In this document: in pieces, positions 1-8,711 of the stretch
Layout: every line of letters starts with the position of its first letter
Numbering within the stretch: position 1 is the stretch's first letter
Assembly (NCBI GenBank): GCA_041746855.1
Contig: JBGTGG010000171.1
Coordinates: 1-27,230, forward strand
DNA from: JBGTGG01 sp041746855
GTDB taxonomy: Bacteria > Bacteroidota > Bacteroidia > Cytophagales > Cyclobacteriaceae
DNA length: 27,230 nt
Reading direction: 5' to 3'
Program-made: the position numbers and the translations under genes
The notes under the pieces: generated by a model
The model's input: only the letters and a program-made list of their open reading frames with translations
The model's database searches: none
Told to the model about the DNA's origin: nothing

Positions 1-1246
1 TTCCTGCGGTATCAGCTTCATCTAAGCGAAACGTTGTCATTCCGCCTATACGCGACCCACTGGTAGAAATATTATGTGAGTAACGCGCTACACCAAAGTT
101 CGCTGCTGGTGTGAAGCCCTGCGCCTGTTGGCGAATGGCAAGTGCTCCTATATTTCGTTTAGTATCGCGATTGGTAAATCTTGCACCCACTTCTATAGGA
201 ATTGGATTACCATTTTCATCCAAGCCAATTCTACGGCTGAAGAAAGGTTGCAGTCCATCCCATGCTTGCATGGTATAAATTTCATTTCCCTCTAAAAAGA
301 ATTGTCTTCGTTCTGGAAATAAAATTGAAAACCTGCCTAGGTTCACTACTTGCCTATCAACATCTACTTGAGCGAAATCGGTATTGTACGTCAAATCAAG
401 TACCGAGTTTGTGCCCAATGCCCACTTTAACTCACCACCAGCTTTTACTTCGTTTTCGCTTGTGGTCTTACCTTCTTTATTCTCGCTGGTTGCACTACCA
501 AGTAAGTAGGGATTGAGTTGAATATTCACTCCGTTAATAGCGGGTAACTCCAAACCGGTAAGGATTGCCTCATACGCCATTTGATAAGGGAAAAATGCAC
601 GTGGGATGGCCGGAAATGTAACGTATTCATTAAGTCTTCGCATTGACCGCACAAAGATAAATCCTAGTTTATCACCCCCAGGTTTGTACCGTATCGACTT
701 CCAGGGAATAGCAAATTCAGCAGTCCATCCCCAATCGTGAATTGTCGTTTTTACATTCCAGAGCGATATCCATTCACGATTGAAGTTGTTTCCATCAGTG
801 ACCAAAATTTCACGCTGCGCACCATAAGGATTGGTTTGAAAAGCGACTGCATTTCGTTTGTCTAATAAACCATCTATTGCAATTCCAAAAAGATCATTCT
901 GAGAGAAATCAAAATCTCGTTGCATGTTGGGTACACGTACCCCTTTCTTTCCTAAACTATCATAACAGACTCCCGAAAAATAAAGATAATTATCATCATA
1001 GATAATTCTGATTTCTGTGCGTAGCGAAGCGCCTTGTCCTTGTCGTGGTTCGTATTGTATAAGCTCAGTAATGGGTTTTGTGGTATTCCAAATGGATTCA
1101 TTAAGATTGCCATCGATAATAATTTTTTCCAATGTTTTAGTTGCATGCACCTCTTGTGGAATGAGTGGCGGAGCAAAAGTGTCCTGTGCCTTACCTGTTT
1201 CGTTAAGGAGTAATAGTGTCAATAGCAACCAAGTGAATCTCATCAT
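1..1246 (-). CDS. DUF5916 outer-membrane protein with CBM9-like N-domain (3' end cut by window)
   Basis: The frame is open from an ATG at 1246 to the left edge of the window, giving about 415 residues with no stop, so the C-terminus is missing. Residues 1-20 form a signal peptide (hydrophobic LLLTLLLL, cleavage near KAQ). Residues about 40-215 fit the carbohydrate-binding family 9/DOMON-like domain (IDGNLNESIW at 44-53). From about 235 onward the sequence looks like the DUF5916 beta-barrel region, with alternating aromatic and hydrophobic strands and a conserved-looking FPERRQFFLEG segment. Family function is unknown; members are predicted outer-membrane proteins. The start lies 9 bases after the upstream permease stop, so it is probably co-transcribed with the ABC exporter. 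A second ATG follows immediately at 1243. Confidence 0.85.
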   Translation of the reverse strand, partial: MMRFTWLLLTLLLLNETGKAQDTFAPPLIPQEVHATKTLEKIIIDGNLNESIWNTTKPITELIQYEPRQGQGASLRTEIRIIYDDNYLYFSGVCYDSLGKKGVRVPNMQRDFDFSQNDLFGIAIDGLLDKRNAVAFQTNPYGAQREILVTDGNNFNREWISLWNVKTTIHDWGWTAEFAIPWKSIRYKPGGDKLGFIFVRSMRRLNEYVTFPAIPRAFFPYQMAYEAILTGLELPAINGVNIQLNPYLLGSATSENKEGKTTSENEVKAGGELKWALGTNSVLDLTYNTDFAQVDVDRQVVNLGRFSILFPERRQFFLEGNEIYTMQAWDGLQPFFSRRIGLDENGNPIPIEVGARFTNRDTKRNIGALAIRQQAQGFTPAANFGVARYSHNISTSGSRIGGMTTFRLDEADTAG

Positions 1247-1255
1247 AGTTTTCAC

Positions 1256-2689
1256 TTAGGTAATCAACACTTTGCGTGAAATATTTCTATAAACCAGTGA
1301 ACTAATCACAAAAGTCAGTACTGCAAAAAATAAAAGTCCAACAGTATCAGTGCTACGTGTTGAATCAACTTGATCGTAATGAAAAGTAAACGAGGGCAGT
1401 TTTTCAAAATCTACTTTAGTCATCCATTCGTTGTTGAACATGCGGGGTAAGAAATAGGCACGCCATTCTTCGGCAAATGCCACGACCTGATTACGATAGG
1501 ATTCGTAATAACGTGATGAAGTACCTGCTACATCGTTCAGTGCGTTTTGTAAAAGTAAGGAGGGTGAGATGAACCGAAACGATTCTATAAACTGCTGCTG
1601 AGCGCTTAGTTTTGTTTGATACTCTTCTAGCACCGGAGCCACTGATTTTTTAACAACATCTTGGGAAGCAAAATATCCCAAGTAAAACTGATATTGATTC
1701 TGAATGGTTGTGTCGCGTTGTGCCAACTCCGGGTGATCACGATAGTAACTGCTTAGAATTGTATCAGCCACTTTCTCAGCTTCTGACTTTGCTATGCGCA
1801 TTTCATGTATCATGTTGATTCGTGAAGGAACAGGATATAAACTATTCGCCAACTGACTGATTGCAGCCGGAAGTAACAAGACCAAGACCACCCAAAAAGA
1901 AATAATCGTTACGGCATTAGTACCCGATGACCTGCCAAAAGCATTAACGATGAGCGAGACAGTAAACCAAAAGAAAATGTAAAGCGTAACCAGTGCTACT
2001 ATCAAAAGAACTGATGAGAATACTTTTACAATGGGGATGCCTGAAATTACCAAGGCAAGGATAAGAGATGTTGTCACAATGGTTGTCATAATAAAAAAGC
2101 GCAAAATCATTTTATTAAACAGCCATGCAAAGAGCGACACTGGTTGGGCTAGTGTTAACCTTAATGAGCCTTGTTCCTTTTCAGATGATAATAAATTATA
2201 ACTGAAGGCCAATACCAATAAGGGTAATAAGTAAATGAGTACAAACGCCAAATCAAAACTACCAAACATGAGTTGCACGGGATTGCTCAACTCGCTAAAA
2301 CTTAGCACGTACGATTCTCCATAAAGAGTTGGTTTAATGGTGTGCGTAAACAAGTCGCTCTGACCAGTTGAAAGAAATGCCAAAGGAGCAGGCTGCATAG
2401 CTGCTACCCTTGGTGCACGGTTGCCAATAAAATTTAATCTTCGTGGATTAAGCCAAGGCTCAACCGTCTTCAAGCCACGCTCTACAGAATCAATGTTAGC
2501 TTTAAAATCGCTATCCGCTGCATTCATTACGGCAAGGCTTGCTTCCACCTCGGCTTGGCGTAAAGCCACCTTTTTTGATCCGTTATTGGCAGCAAAGAGG
2601 CAAAGTGCGATAAAAATTATCAAGAGTGTTGCTACCCACTTATCGCGCAATAGCTGTAACCATTCATATTTTATTTGATGTAAAAACAT
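1256..2689 (-). CDS. ABC-2 type permease, DUF3526 family
   Basis: This 477-residue integral membrane protein has a hydrophobic segment near residues 15-35, a long extracytoplasmic loop, a cluster of five or so membrane segments in the middle (about 145-290), a second soluble loop, and a final membrane segment near the C-terminus. That layout is typical of DUF3526 ABC-2 permeases (NosY-like). The 'SSEKEQGSLRLTLAQP' segment after the second membrane helix is the usual cytoplasmic coupling region of ABC-2 exporters. It pairs with the next gene upstream (2701-4116), with 11 bases between them, and with the ATPase at 5270-5968. The substrate is unknown; the neighbourhood suggests envelope or metal-related export, which is inference. 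Confidence 0.88.
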   Translation of the reverse strand: MFLHQIKYEWLQLLRDKWVATLLIIFIALCLFAANNGSKKVALRQAEVEASLAVMNAADSDFKANIDSVERGLKTVEPWLNPRRLNFIGNRAPRVAAMQPAPLAFLSTGQSDLFTHTIKPTLYGESYVLSFSELSNPVQLMFGSFDLAFVLIYLLPLLVLAFSYNLLSSEKEQGSLRLTLAQPVSLFAWLFNKMILRFFIMTTIVTTSLILALVISGIPIVKVFSSVLLIVALVTLYIFFWFTVSLIVNAFGRSSGTNAVTIISFWVVLVLLLPAAISQLANSLYPVPSRINMIHEMRIAKSEAEKVADTILSSYYRDHPELAQRDTTIQNQYQFYLGYFASQDVVKKSVAPVLEEYQTKLSAQQQFIESFRFISPSLLLQNALNDVAGTSSRYYESYRNQVVAFAEEWRAYFLPRMFNNEWMTKVDFEKLPSFTFHYDQVDSTRSTDTVGLLFFAVLTFVISSLVYRNISRKVLIT

Positions 2690-2700
2690 AGGAATTGAAC

Positions 2701-4116
2701 TTAAAGAATGCTCATTTTTTTAACAGATACCATTAGCATAAGTGAAGAAGCCACTAACCATGCGATGAGTACACCAATGTTGTTCAGGTTACTGCTCAAT
2801 ATTTGGCTATAGGTCACTGGCTCGTAAGTGAAATCCGGAATATCCTTCCATAATGATTTATCGGCCAGATAATCCCAATCTCCATAGGTTGAATTTTCGG
2901 CAAAGTGCATATTGAGTTTATCCATCATCATAATGCGATACTTCTCTGCTGCGTTGCTAAAGTGCCAGTGGGAGGCATAGTCAGTTCTACACAAGGCCAT
3001 CGATAAAAAACGAGTGGGTAAGTACGGTGAAAGAACTGATGCCACACGGTAAACACTTGTTTGGTTCTCGTAAGTGACCTTCAATTGTTCGTGATGCTTA
3101 AAATAAATTTCTGCGGTGTGTTCTTCTCCCTTTTGCATGAGGTAGCCATCCCAATTGAAAGGCAATTGCTGCACACTGTCCACATTGTACTTTTTCAGTG
3201 TTTCTTGTTCCAATTGTTTCGCTTCGGCACTAAAAGGGTTGTGTCCATCCAATCCTTTACGCTCGTCTTCCTGTACGGCTGCTACAAACTGGCTTTGTGT
3301 TGGATAGGGACTCATGCTTTCTGCTATGCGATTGGCGACTTTAGGCATACCCAAACAGGCTACCATCCAAATAGCAAGCAGTGACACTAACGCAATGTTT
3401 GATTTTTTTGCCCATGCAGAAACTACCAGTGTAATGTTAGTAAACACGGCATAGTAGAGTAAATAAAACAGAAACAGAATGGCTAAGGCTCCTATGCTAA
3501 ATTCACCAAAGTCTTGCACATTGCCTAAGAACAAAACACTAAGAATAAAAACAGGAATGATGACCAAGAGCACAGCTATGAAAAGCCCAAGCCATTTTCC
3601 ACCTGCCAGTGTACGTGGGGATACGCCCTGGCTTTTAAGTAGCCGCAAGGTCCCGTTTTCCCGTTCGCTAGTAAAGCTGTTGAACCCAATAAGTATGATG
3701 AAGAGTGGAATGATGAATAGCAAAATAAAATCAGGAGTGAGATCACCAAAGCGTGAGATCGCAGTTTGATCTTGCGCGGCCATGTACTGCGCATCGTTGC
3801 GCTTGTGTGCCTCAAGGTAGATGCTAATGCCCGCATATTTATCTACGCCCTGATCGATTAGTGACAAGGGATATTTTGGCTTGAATGCGTATGTACCGTA
3901 ATGCGCTGCCGAATGTGGATTTTTATTATCCTGACTCACCCAAACATTCCTTGCATTTTCCTTAGCCGTTACATGTTGGTTGTTCACCCACTGATAATAA
4001 TTGTTGCTAATGAAAGCGGCTAACACAAGCAACGCAACCATTACAAATGCCATCACGCGAAAGCGGCCTTCGCGTAGCAGTTCTTTTAATTCTTTAAGGG
4101 CAATGTTGAGTATCAT
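2701..4116 (-). CDS. ABC-2 type permease, DUF3526 family
   Basis: This 471-residue permease has the same architecture as its downstream neighbour: an N-terminal membrane segment at about 24-40, a soluble loop, a block of membrane helices at about 130-275, a large soluble loop and a last helix near the C-terminus. The coupling motif 'FTSERENGTLRLLKSQG' is close to the SEKEQGSLRL motif of the partner, so the two probably arose by duplication and form a heterodimeric channel. The start at 4116 is an ATG. Unusually, about 80 bases and then an oxidoreductase gene separate it from the ATPase gene, instead of the direct ATPase-permease junction usual in such operons. Confidence 0.88.
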   Translation of the reverse strand: MILNIALKELKELLREGRFRVMAFVMVALLVLAAFISNNYYQWVNNQHVTAKENARNVWVSQDNKNPHSAAHYGTYAFKPKYPLSLIDQGVDKYAGISIYLEAHKRNDAQYMAAQDQTAISRFGDLTPDFILLFIIPLFIILIGFNSFTSERENGTLRLLKSQGVSPRTLAGGKWLGLFIAVLLVIIPVFILSVLFLGNVQDFGEFSIGALAILFLFYLLYYAVFTNITLVVSAWAKKSNIALVSLLAIWMVACLGMPKVANRIAESMSPYPTQSQFVAAVQEDERKGLDGHNPFSAEAKQLEQETLKKYNVDSVQQLPFNWDGYLMQKGEEHTAEIYFKHHEQLKVTYENQTSVYRVASVLSPYLPTRFLSMALCRTDYASHWHFSNAAEKYRIMMMDKLNMHFAENSTYGDWDYLADKSLWKDIPDFTYEPVTYSQILSSNLNNIGVLIAWLVASSLMLMVSVKKMSIL

Positions 4117-4196
4117 AAAGTCTGGTCAGTTGAGATTAATGAGTTTACTTAGTAGTATCGCTTATTAGGTATTAATGTGCAGTTTATTTTATCCGC

Positions 4197-5213
4197 TTAA
4201 AATTCATCTTCAATTAGTTCTCTATTAGCCATACCACCAGCTATTCCACCCATTGCAACTGCATACGAAACCGCTCTCATCATACTTGTATTGTCGCCAC
4301 AAGCAAATATTCCGTATTCAGTGGTTTTTTGGAACAGGTCAATTTTTAAATAGTTTTGTTCTGTTAGTTCGCAACCTAATTGTTTGGGTATTTCACAATG
4401 TTGTTCAAACTTTGGTCTTGCATAAAGTGCCTTAATTGTCTCAGATGTGCTGTCTTTAAAAAAAATACTTTCTATTTGTCCGTTTTTATGAGAAAAATAG
4501 TCAATTTCTTTTTCTACTATTTTTATGCTGTTCTTTTTCAGTTTTGAAACTTGTTCTTCGGTTAGTGTGTGCTTTCCATTTGTATAAATTGTTAAATCCT
4601 TAGTCCAATTATTGATTAGTTTTCCAATTTCAAAAGCAATATCTCCGTTGGCAAATACTCCGGTTTTGGCATTACTGTATTCATAACCGTGGCAGTATGG
4701 ACAATGAATAATTGAGATGCCCCAACATTCTGAAAATCCTTTTATGTTAGACATTATGTCTATTACGCCTGTTGCAAAAATCAACTTTTTTGTGGCGAAT
4801 TTTTCTCCTGTTTGAGTTGTAATTTCAAATCCATTTTCTGTTTTTATTCCACTTGTCGCAAGCCCATTGTGAAATTTTATGGTGTCATATTTTTCAACTT
4901 GTTTTTTTGCTGTCGTTGAAATTTCTCGGGGTGTTTTTCCGTCTTGAGTAATGAAATTGTGTGAATTGGGTGTCTGAATGTTGCAGGGCTTTCCGCTGTC
5001 TATGATTAGAACATTTCTTCGTGCTCGTCCCAAAGCCATTCCTGCCGAAAGTCCTGCATAACTTCCACCGACTATTATTACGTCAAAATTTTTCTTGTCT
5101 GTCATTAAAATACATTTTGTAAATACCGTTAAAGGAAATGGTAGGAATAATGCTGTTAATGCAAATCCACCTTGCTTAATTAGTTGGCGTCTTGTTATCC
5201 AATTTTTTGTCAT
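4197..5213 (-). CDS. Thioredoxin-reductase-like NAD(P)/FAD oxidoreductase with Tat-like leader
   Basis: This is a 338-residue flavoprotein of the pyridine nucleotide-disulphide oxidoreductase class II. Visible motifs are the FAD dinucleotide fold VIIVGGSYAGLSAG (about 45-58), the redox pair CPYC with the following HGYE (171-178), the second nucleotide-binding fold around TGVFANGDIAFE (184-195), and the C-terminal FAD contact ACGD (304-307). CPYCHGYE is the form seen in GliT-like and many Bacteroidota thioredoxin-reductase-like enzymes. The first 36 residues are extra: a twin-arginine motif TRRQLIKQ followed by a hydrophobic stretch. Translation from Met37 (5105) would give the ordinary cytosolic enzyme. 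The gene is visibly more A/T-rich than its neighbours and sits between an ABC ATPase and its permeases, suggesting a later insertion. Confidence 0.87.
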   Translation of the reverse strand: MTKNWITRRQLIKQGGFALTALFLPFPLTVFTKCILMTDKKNFDVIIVGGSYAGLSAGMALGRARRNVLIIDSGKPCNIQTPNSHNFITQDGKTPREISTTAKKQVEKYDTIKFHNGLATSGIKTENGFEITTQTGEKFATKKLIFATGVIDIMSNIKGFSECWGISIIHCPYCHGYEYSNAKTGVFANGDIAFEIGKLINNWTKDLTIYTNGKHTLTEEQVSKLKKNSIKIVEKEIDYFSHKNGQIESIFFKDSTSETIKALYARPKFEQHCEIPKQLGCELTEQNYLKIDLFQKTTEYGIFACGDNTSMMRAVSYAVAMGGIAGGMANRELIEDEF

Positions 5214-5269
5214 TATTTATGGTGTGTCGTTCTGTAAAGTTGCAGGTAATTTGTCTTATTGATTACTAC

Positions 5270-5968
5270 TTAATTCATGTGTTTCAAATACAACTTCTCC
5301 AAATCCGTGTGATTGATTTGATCGGTAGTGAGTTGTTCTACTAGTTGCCCTTCACGCATAATGCCAATGTGTGTGCCTGTTTCCTTGGCGCGAAATAAAT
5401 CATGCGTGGCCATAAGAGTAGCTACTCCCCGTTTGCTCATCTTCATCAACAGTTCAGAAAATTCGTTGCTGGCTTTGGGGTCAAGTCCTGATGTAGGTTC
5501 ATCCAGTAATAAAACCTTGGCATCTTTAGCCAATGCCAAGCCTATACCCACTTTTTGTCGCATGCCTTTTGAATAGGTTGATAATCGTTTGGCCTGCGCA
5601 TCGGCTTGCAGCCCTGCTTCTGTTAAAAAATTTCGTAAGGCATTGGTAACATATTTCTTTCCTGATAGGCGAGCAAAATAATCGAGGTTCTCTAATCCAG
5701 TAAGGTTAGGATATAGTGTAAGGTTTTCAGGAATGTAAGTGAGTAGTTTTTTTGTTTCTATAGAATTGGCCGCCACATCCTTATCCCCAATAAAGGCGTG
5801 ACCTGAAGATGGAGTGATAAAATTCAAAAACAAATTGATGGTAGTTGTTTTGCCTGCACCATTGGCGCCAAGCAAACAAAATACATCGCCTTTGTTTACG
5901 GTAAAGTTTACAGCGTTAAGGGCGACTTGTCCGTTATAGTTTTTTGAAAGATTTTTTGCTTTAAGCAT
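5270..5968 (-). CDS. ABC transporter ATP-binding protein
   Basis: This is the nucleotide-binding subunit for the DUF3526 permeases downstream. Counting from the ATG at 5968 (232 residues), it has Walker A GANGAGKT at about 34-41, the signature YSKGMRQKV at 132-140, Walker B LLLDEP at 153-158 followed by the D-loop TSGLDP, and the H-loop ATHD at 187-190. It resembles NosF/CcmA-type exporters. The frame extends 30 bases further upstream to a TTG at 5998 that overlaps the DUF1826 gene by 11 bases. The ATG at 5968 is preferred because it places the first beta strand (LKAKNLSKNY) at the N-terminus as in the family. It is probably transcribed with the zinc genes upstream. Confidence 0.93.
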   Translation of the reverse strand: MLKAKNLSKNYNGQVALNAVNFTVNKGDVFCLLGANGAGKTTTINLFLNFITPSSGHAFIGDKDVAANSIETKKLLTYIPENLTLYPNLTGLENLDYFARLSGKKYVTNALRNFLTEAGLQADAQAKRLSTYSKGMRQKVGIGLALAKDAKVLLLDEPTSGLDPKASNEFSELLMKMSKRGVATLMATHDLFRAKETGTHIGIMREGQLVEQLTTDQINHTDLEKLYLKHMN

Positions 5969-5987
5969 ACATTTATTGGTTTGATTA

Positions 5988-6632
5988 TTAATAGTCAAGT
6001 CTAAGTAAGAGTCGCTTTTCTCCGGTATGTGAAATCGGTGGTGAACGATGAACGATTCCTTTATTTTTGTTTTTTGAAGACCCTTCTCCCTTTAGCACAC
6101 CAACCTCAAAGGGTTGCATGTGCTGAATATTAGATTCATTTTTTATAATCTGATGATTTTCTCCGTTCATAAGCTTAGAACGGTTTACATAAGCATCTTC
6201 AATCCACTCGGTGCCTTTGCCTACATAGGTGCAGAGCAAGCGTAAGTCATATCTGTCGGTGTGAAACTTGCTACAGGCGTCATCGCCAACTACTTTGAGA
6301 TGCAACTGTAGAACATCTTCTTTTATAATGTCCATAAAGGTGATGGCGAGCCTGGCTACATCTTCGGTCAACAAACACTTCCCAGTCAGATACCATTGAT
6401 GGTTGTCCAGTTGTTCCGACACTACTGCCTTGACACTATCGCGCTTTACAACAGCGTGTATTCCTTTGAAATTATGTTCAATGAGTACATTTGCATACTG
6501 TATTATCTCCTGCTGTATCGGTCGCTTTAAACAAACAAAATTTATTTCTCCTGACTGAATGGATGATAACTCGTGTAGACTTGCTACTTGTACAGCTCTA
6601 CAAATCCGGGGTGCAAAAAGGTTTAATAACAT
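5988..6632 (-). CDS. DUF1826 protein, putative HxD...H metal-binding fold
   Basis: The protein matches the DUF1826 family pattern: a central FHTDRYDLRLLCTYVGKGTEW segment, then LKGEG, and a C-terminal GIVHRSPP...RLLLRLD. DUF1826 genes are repeatedly found beside COG0523 GTPases in Zur regulons, as here. The HTD (residues 124-126 from the ATG at 6632), a distal His in VHRSP (195) and Arg near RLLLRLD (207/211) are laid out like the HxD...H...R metal and 2-oxoglutarate site of double-stranded beta-helix oxygenases. That reading is my inference; the biochemical role is not known to me. The open frame reaches a GTG at 6665 that overlaps the Fur gene; the ATG at 6632 leaves 4 bases between the genes and is preferred. 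Confidence 0.82.
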   Translation of the reverse strand: MLLNLFAPRICRAVQVASLHELSSIQSGEINFVCLKRPIQQEIIQYANVLIEHNFKGIHAVVKRDSVKAVVSEQLDNHQWYLTGKCLLTEDVARLAITFMDIIKEDVLQLHLKVVGDDACSKFHTDRYDLRLLCTYVGKGTEWIEDAYVNRSKLMNGENHQIIKNESNIQHMQPFEVGVLKGEGSSKNKNKGIVHRSPPISHTGEKRLLLRLDY

Positions 6633-6636
6633 GATG

Positions 6637-7086
6637 CTACTTATTTTTTGATGGACAACGTTCACATTCGTTGCAGCTTCCCTTTATTAGCATGTGAAAA
6701 CTTTCGGCATTAAAGATTTCAGGTAATCGTGGAAGGGGTAAAGAATACTCTTGTAAGCAAAATACTTTTTCACACGTTGTGCATTCAAAGTGAACATGAT
6801 TCGGTGTGGGTTCTTCGGGAGGGGTTAATGCGTATTTAAGTACCCCATTTTCACAAACCACTTTATGAATGAATTTTTTTTGCAATAAGGTTTTAATAGT
6901 GCGGTAAATAGTGGTTCTATCACATGGTGAACAAACGACTTGCTTTAGCTCGTTTTCAGAAAAGGCACGTCCAGCATTATTAGTAAAATGAGTTACTACC
7001 TCATCGCGCAAACGCGTGTTCCTTAAGCTTAGTTGGTGAACAACCTTATCATGCTTCTCTGTCATCGTCAATTTATTCAAGGTCAT
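6637..7086 (-). CDS. Fur-family transcriptional regulator, probable Zur
   Basis: This 149-residue Fur-family repressor has an N-terminal winged helix (about 15-88, with the recognition helix around CDRTTIYRTIKTLLQ) and a C-terminal dimerisation domain. The metal ligands are visible: HVHFECTTC (His 97/99, Cys 102/105) and CNECERC (Cys 138/141/144) for the structural zinc. Its place between a COG0523 GTPase and a DUF1826 gene, in an operon headed by a palindromic Fur-type operator, points to zinc sensing (Zur) rather than iron or peroxide; this is inference from context. The frame also allows a TTG one codon earlier at 7089, but the ATG at 7086 is chosen. It would repress its own operon through the box at 13265-13295. 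Confidence 0.9.
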   Translation of the reverse strand: MTLNKLTMTEKHDKVVHQLSLRNTRLRDEVVTHFTNNAGRAFSENELKQVVCSPCDRTTIYRTIKTLLQKKFIHKVVCENGVLKYALTPPEEPTPNHVHFECTTCEKVFCLQEYSLPLPRLPEIFNAESFHMLIKGSCNECERCPSKNK

Positions 7087-7096
7087 CAATAGTCCG

Positions 7097-8311
7097 TTAT
7101 TCTAAAGGCCAGGAATCACTAAATTTCCCCCCATTCAAATAGTGCTTGATTTCGTTTTCATTGCAAAGGCATGCTGTAAGTTCTTCTGTAATTTTTGCTA
7201 TGTTCAACTCTTGTCCGATGATGACTAGTTCATTTAATCGATCTTCCCAGGTAGCATCCCATTTCTTTCTGAGTGCCTCCCGGCTTTCAATAAATGCTGG
7301 ATTTCTTAGCCGTTGGGATTTAGGTACAGATGCCCACCACTTCCCATAAATTTCTGCTCGTACTGATCCACCTGCCTGACTCCAGAGTATCACTTGGTCA
7401 GGTCTGGAAACCATCCAAAAAATGCCCTTGCTCCGAATCACTGAAGCAGGAAATTGTTGCTGTAAATATTTCCAGAGTCTTTCAGGATTAAAGGGGCGAT
7501 GGTCTCTGAACACGAATGAGTTTATACCATACTCTTCAGTCTCAGGAGTATGCAGATTGTTCAATTCTTTCATCCATCCGGCAGACTGTTGTGCCTTTTC
7601 GTAATTGAAAAGATGTGTATTGAAGATTTCAGCAGGCTCAACTTTACTAAAAGATGTTTTAACGATCCGTGCGTCCGGATTAAGTTTTATAAGGGTACCT
7701 TCTAATAGTTTTAGGTTTTCGGCACTAATCAAATCGGTTTTGTTCAGCACAATGACGTTGGCAAACTCTACCTGCTCTGTGAGTAGATTGACTATACTTC
7801 TTTGGTCTTCCGCGTCATCTATCATCTTGCGAGACAATATTGTGTCGGCACTACCAAAGTCTTTAAAGAAATTAAAGGCATCAACTACCGTAACCATTGT
7901 GTCTAACCTTGAGATGTTAGCCAGGTTTAGTAGTTGTTCCCCTGTATCAAACGTGAAGGTTTGTGCTACCGGAATCGGCTCTGATATACCTGTACTTTCT
8001 ATTAACAGATAGTCAAACTTGTTTTGCTTGGCAAGCGTGGCTACTTCTTTAATCAAGTCTTCCCGAAGTGTGCAGCAAATGCAACCGTTACTCATTTCCA
8101 CTAACTTCTCTTCGGTGCGCGATAGTTTAACACCGTCTTTCACTAACATGGCATCTACATTTACTTCGCTCATGTCGTTTACTATAACAGCTACCTTTAA
8201 TCCATCACGATTGTTAAGCACGTGGTTAAGCAGGGTTGTTTTACCCGCACCGAGAAATCCGCTCAAAACGGTTACTGGTAGTTTACGGGTCTTTTTAAAA
8301 GGGTTCATCAT
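7097..8311 (-). CDS. COG0523 GTPase zinc metallochaperone (ZigA/ZNG1/YeiR-like)
   Basis: This 404-residue G3E-family P-loop GTPase delivers metal to client enzymes. Visible motifs are Walker A GFLGAGKTT (18-26), the metal-binding CxCC motif CICC (77-80), the switch region ESTGISEP (105-112) and the G4 motif NKTD (190-193). A CobW C-terminal domain follows (about 265-375, including FRDHRPFNPERLW and a WMVSRPD segment). The length and the long C-terminal domain fit the ZigA-type subgroup expressed under zinc starvation. Two ATGs open the frame (8311 and 8308). The first 17 bases overlap the upstream lipoprotein gene, suggesting translational coupling. Zinc as the metal is inferred from the family and the adjacent Fur-type regulator. 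Confidence 0.93.
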   Translation of the reverse strand: MMNPFKKTRKLPVTVLSGFLGAGKTTLLNHVLNNRDGLKVAVIVNDMSEVNVDAMLVKDGVKLSRTEEKLVEMSNGCICCTLREDLIKEVATLAKQNKFDYLLIESTGISEPIPVAQTFTFDTGEQLLNLANISRLDTMVTVVDAFNFFKDFGSADTILSRKMIDDAEDQRSIVNLLTEQVEFANVIVLNKTDLISAENLKLLEGTLIKLNPDARIVKTSFSKVEPAEIFNTHLFNYEKAQQSAGWMKELNNLHTPETEEYGINSFVFRDHRPFNPERLWKYLQQQFPASVIRSKGIFWMVSRPDQVILWSQAGGSVRAEIYGKWWASVPKSQRLRNPAFIESREALRKKWDATWEDRLNELVIIGQELNIAKITEELTACLCNENEIKHYLNGGKFSDSWPLE

Positions 8312-8708
8312 TTTTTATCGGTGCATTAATTCGTCTCTGTAGTTTTTCAATTTGTGCTTTCATCTCTTGTTGAATCGAAAACATTTGCTCTGGAGTAAGT
8401 TCAACAGCCTTCTCATGATTGTGCCCGTGATCAGCATGATCATGTTCAAGAGATTCATTTCCCGGCACTTCCACCACATTGCCTTCCCACTTTTCCAAGG
8501 CAGTCCGCCAAGCAATGACCGAGTCTTTTAAATAACTTATATCATTCTCTAGTGTGTCCAATTGTTGATCTAACAATGAAGCCAAGGCAACTGCCTCGTT
8601 ATGCAATTGGGCTGCATTTGTTAAAAGAACGTCTTCTTTTTTTGAGGGAGAACATTGCGTCATATAAAGCGATAGCATTACAATGGATACAATTTTTTGA
8701 TTCTTCAT
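8295..8708 (-). CDS. His-rich coiled-coil lipoprotein
   Basis: This 137-residue exported protein has a lipoprotein signal; the predicted lipidated Cys is residue 19 (YMTQC). The mature part is helical with coiled-coil-like heptads (about 30-75 and 105-127) around a metal-binding run EHDHADHGHNHEK (88-100). I do not recognise a named family. The His/Asp-rich stretch, and the position between a DUF3299-like exported protein and a zinc GTPase, suggest a periplasmic zinc-binding or buffering role (inference). The gene begins 3 bases after the upstream stop and overlaps the GTPase start by 17 bases, so it is tightly embedded in the operon. Confidence 0.85.
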   Translation of the reverse strand: MKNQKIVSIVMLSLYMTQCSPSKKEDVLLTNAAQLHNEAVALASLLDQQLDTLENDISYLKDSVIAWRTALEKWEGNVVEVPGNESLEHDHADHGHNHEKAVELTPEQMFSIQQEMKAQIEKLQRRINAPIKNDEPF

Positions 8709-8711
8709 ATT

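Noticed and set aside
262..516. 84-residue plus-strand ORF and similar ORFs at 1017-1259 and 952-1176
   Set aside because: They lie opposite or out of frame within the DUF5916 coding frame, which is continuous over 1-1246 and has a signal peptide and recognisable domains.
7605..8012. 135-residue plus-strand ORF opposite the COG0523 gene
   Set aside because: It is antisense to well-conserved GTPase motifs and its composition (Ser/Leu-rich) is typical of a shadow frame.
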